A stretch of 20,256 nt of DNA. Source: JACVRX01 sp035697245 (GTDB lineage Bacteria > Actinomycetota > Actinomycetes > Jiangellales > Jiangellaceae). Of the stretch, positions 1-7,712 are shown in pieces. The position numbers and the translations under genes are program-made. Each line of letters starts with the position of its first letter. Position 1 is the first letter of the stretch. The notes beneath the pieces are model-generated. The model had not been told where the DNA came from and searched no databases. It saw only the letters and a list, made by a program, of their open reading frames with translations. The stretch lies in contig DASSDH010000227.1 in assembly GCA_035697245.1 (NCBI GenBank), positions 1 through 20,256 of the forward strand, read 5' to 3'.

Positions 1-375
1 GCCGAGCGGCCGCCGGTGGTCGTCGTCACCAGCAACCGCACCCGGGAGGTCCACGACGCACTCAAGCGTCGCTGTCTCTACCACTGGCTCGACCACCCGG
101 ACTTCGACCGCGAGGTCGCAGTGATCCGCCGCCGAATCCCGAGCGCGGACGACGGACTGGTGGCCGACGTCGCCCGTGCCGCCCAGGGCCTGCGTGACAT
201 GGACCTGCTCAAGCCGCCGGGCTTGGCGGAGTCGATCGACTGGGCTGCTGCCCTCGCCACACTCGGGGCTCGGTCGCTGGACCGTGACCTCGCCGCCCGC
301 ACCCTGGGTGCTGCCGTGAAGTACCGGGAGGACCAGGAACGCGTCCTGGCCGCGACTGCAGACAGCTGGCCGTGA
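1..375 (+). CDS. MoxR/CoxD-type AAA+ ATPase, 3' end only
   Basis: The gene is open at the left edge, so only the last 124 codons are seen; the frame runs from base 1 to the TGA at 373-375. The visible part begins inside the AAA+ core: a run of valines followed by TSN (sensor 1 strand and loop), then DALKRRC with the arginine-finger region, then a lid with KPPGLAESIDW, the usual sensor 2 region of MoxR/CoxD proteins. Walker A and B lie outside the window. CoxD-like ATPases are known to act with CoxE-like VWA proteins in maturing the active site of Mo-hydroxylases such as CO dehydrogenase. The next gene is exactly such a VWA partner and overlaps this stop codon, which supports the call. Family assignment is firm; the exact client enzyme is inferred from the hydroxylase operon at 9506-13885. 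Confidence 0.85.
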   Translation, partial: AERPPVVVVTSNRTREVHDALKRRCLYHWLDHPDFDREVAVIRRRIPSADDGLVADVARAAQGLRDMDLLKPPGLAESIDWAAALATLGARSLDRDLAARTLGAAVKYREDQERVLAATADSWP

Positions 376-1493
376 TGACCGGGTCCGTCCCGGCACTGGT
401 CGGGTTCGCCCGGATGCTGCGGGCAGCCGGCGTGCCCGCGGGGCCTGCCCGGGTGCACGCTTGGGCGCGTGCGCTCGGTTACCTGGACGCCGGGCGGACT
501 GCGGACGTGTACTGGGCCGGACGGCTCACCCTGTGCGCTGGGCCGGACGAGGTGGCCGCCTACGACGCCGCGTTTGCCGCGTATTTCGGTGACCTGCCGC
601 CCGGTGTGTTGCGTACAGTGCGCCGACCGAACGTGACCGTCTCCCTTCCCGTCGCGGTATCCGACGGGAACCGTCCGGATGGTGAACCGACCCAGACAGG
701 CGACCACCACGTGGCAATGACGGCCAGCCGGGTGGAGGTCTTGCGGCACCGCGATCTGGCCGAGTTGACGGATACAGAGCGCAGCGAGGTCGACCGGTTG
801 CTGTCCGCTGTCCGCCCGTCCGGTCCGGCTCGCCGCACCCGTAGGCGGCGACCGTCGCATCGAGGCGCATTGAACCCCCGCCGGACCGTCCGGGCAATGC
901 TGCGCCGCGGCGGCGAACCTGCTCGGCTCCACCGCCACACCCGGTCGGACCGCCCACGTCGGATGGTGCTGCTCGTCGACGTCAGCGGCTCGATGTCGGC
1001 CTATTCCGACGGACTGCTCCGGTTTGCGCACGCTGCGTGCCGACGGCGCCTGTCGACCGAAGTCTTCACGATCGGTACCCGGCTGACGAGGGTCAGCCGG
1101 GAGCTGCGCGGGCTGAATCCAGACGCAGCGCTGGCCGCTGCATGTTCCGCGGTACCGGACTGGAGTGGGGGGACTCGGCTCGGCGAACAGCTCAAGGCGT
1201 TTCTGGACCGGTGGGGACAGCGCGGCATGGCGCGGGGAGCAGTCGTCGTCGTCGCAAGCGACGGTTGGGAGCGCGGTGATGTCGCGCAGCTCGGCGAGCA
1301 GATGCAGCGACTGAACCGGCTCGCTTACCGGGTGGTCTGGGTCAGTCCGCACGCCGGAAAGGGCGGCTTCGCTCCGGCCACCGCCGGGTTGCGCGCGGCG
1401 CTGCCGTCGATCGACATTCTGCTCCCTGGCCACAACGTGCAGGCGCTGGCCCGGCTGGCCGCTCTGCTCTCGCAGGAGGACCTCGATGCGTGA
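375..1493 (+). CDS. CoxE-like von Willebrand factor A domain protein
   Basis: A 372-residue protein if started at ATG 375; a GTG three bases upstream (372) is equally possible, and both overlap the preceding ATPase stop, implying translational coupling. The C-terminal half is a VWA domain: VLLVDVSGSMSAYSDG carries the MIDAS metal-binding motif DxSxS (D202, S204, S206 from ATG 375), followed by a GGTRLGEQL segment and VVVVASDGWERGD with the later MIDAS-side acidic residue. The N-terminal part with an arginine-rich linker (about residues 145-195) is typical of the CoxE-like family. Partner of the upstream MoxR/CoxD ATPase; such ATPase-VWA pairs act as a cytoplasmic chaperone for inserting or activating metal centres. 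Here the pair most likely serves the Mo-hydroxylase encoded at 9506-13250. The role is inferred from family and context. Confidence 0.9.
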   Translation: MTGSVPALVGFARMLRAAGVPAGPARVHAWARALGYLDAGRTADVYWAGRLTLCAGPDEVAAYDAAFAAYFGDLPPGVLRTVRRPNVTVSLPVAVSDGNRPDGEPTQTGDHHVAMTASRVEVLRHRDLAELTDTERSEVDRLLSAVRPSGPARRTRRRRPSHRGALNPRRTVRAMLRRGGEPARLHRHTRSDRPRRMVLLVDVSGSMSAYSDGLLRFAHAACRRRLSTEVFTIGTRLTRVSRELRGLNPDAALAAACSAVPDWSGGTRLGEQLKAFLDRWGQRGMARGAVVVVASDGWERGDVAQLGEQMQRLNRLAYRVVWVSPHAGKGGFAPATAGLRAALPSIDILLPGHNVQALARLAALLSQEDLDA

Positions 1494-2592
1494 CGTCATG
1501 GACCGATTGGCCGGTTGGTGGGCCGACGGCCACCGAGTCGCCGTTGGCACCGTCATTCAGACGTGGAGCTCGGCGCCGCGTGCCCCGGGAGCCGCGATGC
1601 TGGTCGGCCCGGATGGCGAGGCTGTTGGCAGTGTCTCGGGCGGATGCGTCGAGGGCGCGGTGTACGCAGTGGCCGAACGTGTCCTGGCCGGTGACCCGCC
1701 CAGCCTCGAGCATTACGGCGTCAGCGACGACGAGGCGTTCGCCGTGGGGCTGACCTGTGGCGGGACGATCGAGGTCTTCGTCGAGGCTGTCGACCGCGAC
1801 TCGTTCCCGGCCCTGAAGGCGATTGCCGACGACGTGGCCGAACGGAGGCCGGTCGCGATCGCCACAGTGGTCGACGGGCCCGGCCGGCTGGCCGAGCATC
1901 TGGTCATCCGGCCGGGCAGCCGGGACGGCTCGTTGGGCAGCGAGCGCCTCGACGATGCCGTGACAGACGATGCTCGCGGGATGCTCGACCAGGGGATGAC
2001 CGGGCTGCGGCGCTACGGTCCGCACGGGGAACGGCGCGGCGACGAGCTCGGCATATTCGTCCAGTCGTTCACCCCGCCGCCCCGGATGCTCGTCTTCGGG
2101 GCAATCGACTTTGCATCGGCGGTGGCGCGCGTCGGGGCCTTCCTCGGCTATCACGTCACGGTGTGCGACGCCCGTCCGGTGTTCGCCACCAGAGCCAGGT
2201 TCCCGGACGCGGACGAGGTCGTCGTCCGGTGGCCACATGAATACCTCGCGGAGACGACGGTCGACGAGCGCACCGTCATCTGTGTGCTGACCCATGACCC
2301 GAAGTTCGACATTCCGTTGCTGGAGATCGCGCTGCGTACCCCCGCGGCGTACATCGGCGCGATGGGGTCCCGCCGCACGCACGGCGACCGGATTGCGCGG
2401 CTGCGGGAGCGGGGCATGACCGAGGACGAGCTGGCCCGGCTCTCCGCCCCCATCGGGTTGGACATCGGCGCACGGACGCCGGAAGAGACGGCCGTATCGG
2501 TGGCCGCCGAGATCGTGTCCGCACGGTGGGGAGGCAGTGGCCGTCCACTGTCCCGGGTTGCCGGACCGATTCACCGTGAGCACCCCACGTGA
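1486..2592 (+). CDS. XdhC/CoxF family molybdenum-cofactor maturation protein
   Basis: A 368-residue protein. Its ATG at 1486 lies 7 bases after a strong AGGAGG ribosome site (1473-1478) and overlaps the end of the VWA gene by 8 bases. Residues about 15-100 form the XdhC_CoxI domain, with the two conserved cysteine motifs SGGC (C54) and LTCGG (C91). From about 200 a Rossmann-like XdhC C-terminal domain follows (RMLVFGAIDFASAV, then YIGAMGSRRTH and GLDIGARTPEETAVSV). Proteins of this family bind the molybdenum cofactor and promote its sulfuration before insertion into xanthine dehydrogenase-type enzymes. It sits between the VWA gene and a nucleotidyltransferase gene, so the whole set looks like a dedicated cofactor assembly line. 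The first glycine of the expected dinucleotide-binding motif is followed by AIDFA, so nucleotide binding may differ from classic Rossmann proteins. Confidence 0.93.
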   Translation: MRDVMDRLAGWWADGHRVAVGTVIQTWSSAPRAPGAAMLVGPDGEAVGSVSGGCVEGAVYAVAERVLAGDPPSLEHYGVSDDEAFAVGLTCGGTIEVFVEAVDRDSFPALKAIADDVAERRPVAIATVVDGPGRLAEHLVIRPGSRDGSLGSERLDDAVTDDARGMLDQGMTGLRRYGPHGERRGDELGIFVQSFTPPPRMLVFGAIDFASAVARVGAFLGYHVTVCDARPVFATRARFPDADEVVVRWPHEYLAETTVDERTVICVLTHDPKFDIPLLEIALRTPAAYIGAMGSRRTHGDRIARLRERGMTEDELARLSAPIGLDIGARTPEETAVSVAAEIVSARWGGSGRPLSRVAGPIHREHPT

Positions 2593-3158
2593 CGGTCGCG
2601 GGGCTCGTCCTGGCGGCGGGGGCCGGGCGCCGGTTCGGCGGTCCCAAGGCGCTGGTCGAACTCGACGGAGAGCGGCTGGTCGACCGCATGGTCCGGGTGC
2701 TCGGCGCGGGAGGTTGCCAGCCGCTCGTCGTCGTCGCCGGCGCCGCGCCGCTCGCGGTACCCGGCGCCACCGTGGTCGACAACCCAGACTGGCGAACCGG
2801 CATAGGCTCGTCGCTGCGGAGCGGCCTCGCCGCCCTGCCGGATCAGGCGTCGGCAGCCGTTGTCGTCCTGGTCGACACCCCCTGGATTGGCCCGGAGGCC
2901 GTCGGCAGGCTCGTTCAGGCGCATGCGACCGGCGCTGCACTCGCTGTTGCCATCTATGCCGGAGTACGCGGGCATCCGGTTCTGCTCGGGCGCACGCACT
3001 GGCATGGTGCCGCGGCATCCGCGGTCGGCGACAGCGGCGCCCGGACCTACCTGGCAAGCAACCCAGCAGACGTCGTCGAGGTCGACTGCACGGGCACGGG
3101 CGACCCGCGCGACGTCGATCACCCCTCCCAGATTGGCGGGCGCTCTCGTGGATCTTGA
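2589..3158 (+). CDS. MobA/MocA-like nucleotidyltransferase (molybdopterin dinucleotide synthesis)
   Basis: A 189-residue protein starting at GTG 2589, overlapping the XdhC-like stop by four bases (GTGA). The N-terminus has the signature LAAGAGRRFGGPKAL (residues 8-22) of MobA-like NTP transferases, and VVVLVDTPWIGPEAV around residues 92-106 supplies the metal-binding aspartate region. The C-terminal block with GHPVLLGRTHW, GDSGARTYL and DVDHPSQI is characteristic of MocA-type enzymes. MocA joins CTP to molybdopterin to make the cytosine dinucleotide form of the cofactor used by CO dehydrogenase and other prokaryotic xanthine oxidase family enzymes. Whether this one uses CTP or GTP cannot be settled by eye; CTP is favoured by the XdhC and hydroxylase context. 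Confidence 0.88.
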   Translation: MTVAGLVLAAGAGRRFGGPKALVELDGERLVDRMVRVLGAGGCQPLVVVAGAAPLAVPGATVVDNPDWRTGIGSSLRSGLAALPDQASAAVVVLVDTPWIGPEAVGRLVQAHATGAALAVAIYAGVRGHPVLLGRTHWHGAAASAVGDSGARTYLASNPADVVEVDCTGTGDPRDVDHPSQIGGRSRGS

Positions 3159-3163
3159 GGTAG

Positions 3164-3583
3164 ATGCGGCGGTCCGACCGCCGCTCCGCGGATCGTGAGC
3201 GCCGTTACGATCCAGCGGTGGTCTCCGCGCTGACGGCCGGACTGATGCTTCTCGTCGCCGCGTACGGCACCGCTGCGCTGGTCCTGACGGCGATGGGCCG
3301 GGCTCCGCGGGAGTATCTGGTGATCGCCTCGATGGTGCTCAGCGCTCTGGTCGTCGTGATGGTCGTGATCGCTGCCGGACTGCTAGTAGCGGGTGAGCGT
3401 CCTGACGAGTTGGGCACCTTCGTCGGGTACCTGGTCGTGGCGGTGATCCTGCTACCCCTCGGCACGCTGTGGGCACTGACCGAGCGCTCGCGGTGGGGCA
3501 CCGGCGTGCTGGCCGTCGCCTGTTTCACCCTGCTGGTGGTCATGGTCCGACTTCAGGACCTGTGGAGCACGACCGGTGGGTGA
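3164..3583 (+). CDS. Unknown small integral membrane protein (four predicted helices)
   Basis: Not a family I recognise. If started at ATG 3164 it is 139 residues: an arginine-rich N-terminus (about 18 residues) followed by four hydrophobic stretches at roughly 19-41, 50-75, 83-104 and 112-128, with a short polar C-terminus. The start is uncertain. Bases 3166-3213 hold two perfect inverted repeats, and a GTG at 3218 directly precedes the first hydrophobic helix, so the coding region could begin there instead. A weak GAGG lies very close to ATG 3164. It follows the nucleotidyltransferase gene on the same strand and overlaps the next membrane protein gene by 8 bases, so these two are probably made together. 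No function can be assigned. Confidence 0.7.
   Translation: MRRSDRRSADRERRYDPAVVSALTAGLMLLVAAYGTAALVLTAMGRAPREYLVIASMVLSALVVVMVVIAAGLLVAGERPDELGTFVGYLVVAVILLPLGTLWALTERSRWGTGVLAVACFTLLVVMVRLQDLWSTTGG
3166..3213. repeat. Two adjacent inverted repeats between nucleotidyltransferase and membrane protein genes
   Basis: The first, 3166-3184, is a perfect palindrome: 9-base arms (GCGGCGGTC / GACCGCCGC) around a single C. The second has perfect 7-base arms GGATCGT (3190-3196) and ACGATCC (3207-3213) around ten bases. They begin 7 bases after the nucleotidyltransferase stop and may act as a terminator-like double hairpin or an operator. Neither is followed by a T-tract. They fall in the disputed N-terminus of the membrane protein at 3164-3583. 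Confidence 0.45.
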
Positions 3584-3998
3584 GCCGAGACCAACGTATT
3601 CCGGGCCCGGCCGGATCCTGGTCGCGGTCTACGCCGTGTTCGCGCTCGCGGCGACGGCTCGCGCTGGCGTTCAGATAGCGACCCGTTTCGACGAGGCGCC
3701 GGTTGCGTACCTGCTCTCGGCCTTCGCCGCAGTCGTCTACATTGTCGCGACCATTGCGCTCGCCCGCTCCGGGCCGGCAGCTCGCCGAGTCGCTCTGGTT
3801 GCCTGCTCGGTCGAACTGATCGGGGTCGTCGTGGTGGGCACGGTCAGTCTGGCAATGCCCGAGGCCTTCCCCGACGAGACCGTCTGGTCCGGTTTTGGCC
3901 GAGGGTATGGTTTCGTCCCGCTCGTACTGCCGGTTCTCGGCCTGCTCTGGCTGCGGAGGTCAGCCGGCGACGAACGGGTCGGGCGCCGCCTCCGCTAA
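3576..3998 (+). CDS. Unknown small integral membrane protein
   Basis: Not a recognised family. The 140-residue protein starts at GTG 3576, inside the end of the previous membrane protein gene. It has about four hydrophobic stretches: roughly 11-30, 43-63, 70-93 and 112-126, with charged loops (ARSGPAARR) and an arginine-rich tail. The overlap with the upstream gene suggests the two products act together in the membrane. Its last 39 bases overlap, tail to tail, with the end of the minus-strand DUF1116 gene. This is the last plus-strand gene of the cofactor-maturation group; a link to that pathway is only positional. Confidence 0.75.
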   Translation: MGEPRPTYSGPGRILVAVYAVFALAATARAGVQIATRFDEAPVAYLLSAFAAVVYIVATIALARSGPAARRVALVACSVELIGVVVVGTVSLAMPEAFPDETVWSGFGRGYGFVPLVLPVLGLLWLRRSAGDERVGRRLR

Positions 3999-5354
3999 CG
4001 CCGCCAGCGCCTGGACAAAACATTCCGCGGGTGGCTTGACCAACCCCGCACCGACCTGTCCGGTGCCGGCAACCTTGCCGGCCATACCGGTGTTGATCTG
4101 CGGGAGGACGCCGGTCTTGACGACTGCGACGACGTCGATGCCGGTGGGTGCGCCGCGGAAGTCCAGGATCGGCAGGGAGAACGCCGGATTCTCACCGACG
4201 GTGATCTCGTACATCGACTTCGTGGTGCGGATCGCGTCCGGCACGCTCCCGCCGACGAACTGCACGATCGCCGGTGCCGAAGCCATGACGAAGCCGCCAA
4301 GGCCCATCGTCTCGGCGATCGCGGAGTCGCCGATGTCCGGGTTGGCGTCGTCGGGTCCGTACGTACCGAGGAACAATCCCTCCGGGACCTGAGCAGACCC
4401 CGTAAACCACCGCTCGCCGAGCCCGGAGACCTGGATCCCGAAGTCGGTGCCGTTCCGGGCCATCGTGGTCACGACGCTGCTGCCCTCGATGCCGGCAGCC
4501 GCCGATGTCTGCAGCTTGCCCGCGGGCATCACCAGGTTGAGGAAGAAGTGGTCATTGCTGGCCACGAAGCGCACGACGGCGCCGAGCGTCTCGGCAAGCG
4601 CGGTGTCGACCAGGTCGGGCAGCAGCTCACGAAGCAGCAGGAGCGTGCCGGCCCGGTTGCGGTTGTGTCCTTCGTCGCCCATCTGGACCATCTGGGCAAT
4701 GATCGACTTGACGTCGACCGGGCCGTGTTGGCGTACGGCTGCCCGAAGCGCCGGGCCCAGAACCGTGTTCATCCAGCGCAGGCGCTCGATGACGTCGGGG
4801 GAGTAGGCGCCGTAGCGCAGCACCTTGCCCAGCCCCTCGTTGAGCGGGCAGAAGGCCGTGCCGCCGTTCGCCGGGTCGTGCAGTTCGAACACCCACATCG
4901 ATGATGAGATGACGCCAGCCATCGGCCCAACGGCGCCCCGGTGATGGCACGGTTCAAGCTCGACATGACCCGCCGACAAGGCGGCTTCGGCCTCCTCCGA
5001 GCCGGTGACGAGACCCTCGAGGAGCATGGCACCGATCAGCGCACCACGAAGCGGACCCGAGGCGCGCTCCCAGCTGATAGGTGGGCCCGCGTGCAGGAAC
5101 TCTCCCGGTTTGAGACCCAGCGCCTCGCTCGCCGGGCGAATGTCGACGAGCATGGCGCCGGCGCTCAGCATCGCCGCGAGCGCCTGCTCGTTGGCCGCTC
5201 GACGCCGCGGATCAGCCAGAACTCGGATCAGTGCGTCCCCGTCGAGCGGAGGCCGCCAGTCGATCCGCCGAACTTCGACGGCCTGGGCGGCGAGGGCGTC
5301 GGCGAGGATGTCGACACCCATGGCGACGACCCGCGGCTCGGCGCTGAGATCCAT
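3960..5354 (-). CDS. allG: DUF1116 (YlbE/AllG-like) subunit of a putative carbamoyltransferase
   Basis: A 464-residue protein starting at ATG 5354, three bases after the FdrA stop and preceded by GGGGTGAGG as ribosome site. It matches the DUF1116 family: the stretches GDEGHNRNRAGTLLLL, NDHFFLNLVMPAGK, MARNGTDFGIQVSG and IAETMGLGGFVMASAP are the conserved blocks I recognise. The E. coli relative YlbE was renamed AllG when fdrA, ylbE and ylbF were assigned as the three subunits of oxamic transcarbamylase, which splits the allantoin product oxalurate into oxamate and carbamoyl phosphate. Third gene of the operon AllH-FdrA-AllG. Nothing follows on this strand; a plus-strand gene converges and overlaps by 39 bases. 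Family membership is strong; the substrate is an inference. Confidence 0.88.
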   Translation of the reverse strand: MDLSAEPRVVAMGVDILADALAAQAVEVRRIDWRPPLDGDALIRVLADPRRRAANEQALAAMLSAGAMLVDIRPASEALGLKPGEFLHAGPPISWERASGPLRGALIGAMLLEGLVTGSEEAEAALSAGHVELEPCHHRGAVGPMAGVISSSMWVFELHDPANGGTAFCPLNEGLGKVLRYGAYSPDVIERLRWMNTVLGPALRAAVRQHGPVDVKSIIAQMVQMGDEGHNRNRAGTLLLLRELLPDLVDTALAETLGAVVRFVASNDHFFLNLVMPAGKLQTSAAAGIEGSSVVTTMARNGTDFGIQVSGLGERWFTGSAQVPEGLFLGTYGPDDANPDIGDSAIAETMGLGGFVMASAPAIVQFVGGSVPDAIRTTKSMYEITVGENPAFSLPILDFRGAPTGIDVVAVVKTGVLPQINTGMAGKVAGTGQVGAGLVKPPAECFVQALAALAEAAPDPFVAG

Positions 5355-5357
5355 GCC

Positions 5358-6833
5358 TCACCCCGCTACCAGATCGGCAGCTGTGCGTGCGGCGTCCGCG
5401 TTGGAGAGGTGGATCGACGCGCCGGCCGCCTGCAGCGCCGCGACCTGCCGATCCAGACCCTGCGGGTCGGCCGCAGTTCCGGTGAGCGACACCACGACCG
5501 CGAGGTCACGGTCACCGCGCGCAGCGTTCTCGCGCGCTGTTGCCAGCGCCGGGGCGAGCTCGGCAGCCGGGTTCGGGTGGGCGCCGTGGCCGAGGACCAC
5601 ATCGACAAGCAGAACCGCGCACGCCGGATCGCTGCCTTCGTCCAGAATGCGGTCGACCCGGAGGGTGTTGTCGATCATGGGATGGGGACGCCCCCGAGTG
5701 AGCACGTCGTCACCGAAATCGATCACCAGATGGCCGTCGGAGCGCAGGTCGTCGGGCAACGCCGAGGCGGCGTCGGAGGCAATGTTGGAGCGGACCGCAC
5801 CTAGTCGTTCAGAAACCACGAACCCGGCCTCGGCGCAGAGGGTTCCTCCGGAGAACAGGCCTCGCAGCGCGCCGGGGCGCCGTTGACGAATGGCCGGCGC
5901 TGACCATTGACGTGGAGCCGTCCATCGACGTCCGGCCGCCCGGACCACTCGTTCCGCGACGTCGGTGAGCGTCGGCCGGCCTGGCCCGAGCAGCGCAAGA
6001 TCGATCGGGAGGTCCAGGTCGGCAATCCGAGCCCGGACGGCGTCGGCCACTGCCGGTGCCGGCGGTTTGGAGACTACGACGACCCGCTCGGTCGCGGCGT
6101 CGCTCGCGAGCAGGTCCAGCGCTGCCAGGGTGGAGCGCCCGCCGACCTCCTCGGACAAGTCGCGGCCGCCGACGCCCAGACAGTGGCTGATGCCCAGGCC
6201 GGCCGCGTCGAACAGGCACATCAGCTGCTGAGCGCCGGTTCCCGACGCCGCGACGAGCCCGATCGGGCCGGGCCGGACGACGTTGGCGAAGCCCAGCCCG
6301 ACCCCGCCGAGGACGGCAGTTCCGCAATCCGGGCCCATGACCAGCCGGCCCCGGATGGCCGCGGCTCGCTTGAGGGCGATCTCGGGACCGACCGGCACGT
6401 TGTCGCTGAACAGCATCACGTCCAGCCCGGCGTCGAGCGCCTCGAAGGCGTCGGCTGCCGCATACTGCCCAGGCGTCGAGATCAGGGCAAGGGTTGCACC
6501 GGCTGCCGCTGCCCGAATCGTGCGAGGCAGGGGATCGGGGAACGCCTGACCCTCGCCGTCGATTCGGCGCTGCGCGAGAAGCTCGTCGAGTGTCGCGACG
6601 GCGCCTGCGAGCTGCTCCTCGCCGTCGGCCTCGACCGCGACGACCATGTCATTCGCCGACGCGCCGGCGGGCGCGTGAAAGCCCATTCCGACCAGCAGCT
6701 CGATGTTGAGCTCGGTGGCCATGGCGACCAGCGCCGACCGGACGCCGGGTTCTGCGCCGATGCGCCGGCTCGCCTGCATCAGGCTGACGGAGTCCCGGTA
6801 AACGCCGGCGCGAACCTCGAGGTGCCGCCTCAC
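5358..6833 (-). CDS. fdrA: FdrA (AllF-like), acyl-CoA synthetase-like subunit
   Basis: The reading frame stays open upstream to 7337, but the gene most likely starts at GTG 6833. That GTG overlaps the upstream stop as GTGA and gives a normal N-terminus for the family, reading V(M)RRHLEVRAGVYRDSVSLM. The product is 491 residues. Residues about 1-85 are the FdrA N-terminal domain. About 110-320 form a succinyl-CoA-synthetase-like Rossmann region (LVMGPDCGTAVLGG, GLVAASGTGAQQLMCLFD). The rest resembles the CoA-ligase domain (LFSGGTLCAEAGFV, VLLVDVVLGHGAHPNP). In E. coli, FdrA (AllF) is one of three subunits of oxamic transcarbamylase. Here it is tightly coupled to the other two. No phospho-histidine GHAGA motif of true succinyl-CoA synthetase is visible, consistent with a different chemistry. 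Confidence 0.9.
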   Translation of the reverse strand: MRRHLEVRAGVYRDSVSLMQASRRIGAEPGVRSALVAMATELNIELLVGMGFHAPAGASANDMVVAVEADGEEQLAGAVATLDELLAQRRIDGEGQAFPDPLPRTIRAAAAGATLALISTPGQYAAADAFEALDAGLDVMLFSDNVPVGPEIALKRAAAIRGRLVMGPDCGTAVLGGVGLGFANVVRPGPIGLVAASGTGAQQLMCLFDAAGLGISHCLGVGGRDLSEEVGGRSTLAALDLLASDAATERVVVVSKPPAPAVADAVRARIADLDLPIDLALLGPGRPTLTDVAERVVRAAGRRWTAPRQWSAPAIRQRRPGALRGLFSGGTLCAEAGFVVSERLGAVRSNIASDAASALPDDLRSDGHLVIDFGDDVLTRGRPHPMIDNTLRVDRILDEGSDPACAVLLVDVVLGHGAHPNPAAELAPALATARENAARGDRDLAVVVSLTGTAADPQGLDRQVAALQAAGASIHLSNADAARTAADLVAG

Positions 6834-7642
6834 CCCGAGGCCCGGGTACACGTCGCCACGGCCAGCAGCACGCCGTGCGCCAAGGACGTGCCCGAGCTGT
6901 GCCCGACCGCCGCGAGCCGCCGCATCGCTGCTCGGACGTCGCCACGCCCATCCAAGGCGGCGATCAGACCGGCCAGCTCGGGAACACACTCGCCGCGGCT
7001 CGCGTGAACGAGCAACGCAGCCGATACGTGCGTCGTTTGGGTGGCGGCAACCTGCCCGATCGCCCGCGCCAACCGGTCCGACCGCGGGTCGCGCATGGCG
7101 CGCAGGGTGACCAAGACGCCGCAGAGCAAGTCGTCCCCTGCCGGCGTGAGGCCGCCACCGCGACCCACCAGCGCCGCGACCGCCCCCGGGACTGTTCGCC
7201 CGGCCAGCCAACCGGCGAACGCCGGCACCGCATCGGCCACTGCCGGTTCCAGCGGCTGAAGGTGACGGAACGCCAGCTGGGTCCGGCTCACGACCTCCGG
7301 CCCCACGTCGAGTACGGGCCGCAACGGACGCCACCACCGCCCGACGCCGACGAACGTCTCACCGATTTCGACTCCGCCGGCGCCTACCAGCGCTCGGCCG
7401 AGATGTGTCGGCAGCGGGCCGGGCAGCACCAGCGAAGGTGGCAGCCGGACCGCTTCGGGTATGCAGATACAGACCAGGGGGACACGTTCGTCGTCGGCGA
7501 CGATGTGCACGGCGGTGCCGAGCGTGCCGACGACCCGTGCGGACCTGGCCGGCCCTTCCAGCAGCGGGGCCAGCACGGTGGAGGCCGCGGCCAGCCGGGT
7601 GATGCTCGGCGCGCGGTTAGCGGTGAGCGTGCGTCCTCCCAA
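6830..7642 (-). CDS. allH: DUF2877 (YlbF/AllH-like) subunit of a putative carbamoyltransferase
   Basis: The C-terminal part carries the family hallmarks GRGGGLTPAGDDLLCGVL and VGHSSGTSLAHGVLL, matching the GPGLTPSHDD and GHTSGADTL blocks of E. coli YlbF/AllH. The start is uncertain. TTG 7642, preceded by a G-rich stretch, gives a 270-residue protein with a normal N-terminus (about 14 residues before RLAAAS). A GTG at 7696 would leave only 16 bases to the divergent pucR start, too little for promoters. The stop overlaps the FdrA start by four bases (GTGA). It is first in the operon, whereas in E. coli the order is fdrA, ylbE, ylbF. Role inferred from family: subunit of an oxamic-transcarbamylase-like complex. 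Confidence 0.83.
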   Translation of the reverse strand: MGGRTLTANRAPSITRLAAASTVLAPLLEGPARSARVVGTLGTAVHIVADDERVPLVCICIPEAVRLPPSLVLPGPLPTHLGRALVGAGGVEIGETFVGVGRWWRPLRPVLDVGPEVVSRTQLAFRHLQPLEPAVADAVPAFAGWLAGRTVPGAVAALVGRGGGLTPAGDDLLCGVLVTLRAMRDPRSDRLARAIGQVAATQTTHVSAALLVHASRGECVPELAGLIAALDGRGDVRAAMRRLAAVGHSSGTSLAHGVLLAVATCTRASG

Positions 7643-7712
7643 CCGTCCCCCCTGCGATGGTTTCCCCCTCAAAGATGATTCGGACGTTAACCACACCCGG
7701 TACCGTCATCGC
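7643..7712. promoter_or_regulatory. Divergent intergenic region between allH-like operon and pucR
   Basis: About 70 bases separate the preferred starts of the two divergent genes, so both promoters and any PucR operator should lie here or just inside the coding regions. A short AT-rich spot with the palindrome GTTAAC (7686-7691) stands out in otherwise GC-rich DNA. I see no convincing -35/-10 pair. The assignment is positional. Confidence 0.4.

Noticed and set aside
78..1556. Long minus-strand open frame (492 codons)
   Set aside because: Antisense to the MoxR-like and VWA genes, which have clear domain motifs. The translation is Arg/Pro/Gly/Ser-rich and matches nothing; typical shadow of high-GC DNA.
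1342..3057. Long minus-strand open frame (571 codons)
   Set aside because: Antisense to the XdhC-like and MobA-like genes; arginine-rich shadow without motifs.
6834..7337. Upstream extension of the FdrA frame
   Set aside because: Overlaps the well-supported DUF2877 gene in another frame and reads as Gly/Arg/Ala-rich sequence. GTG 6833 gives the proper FdrA N-terminus and a GTGA overlap.
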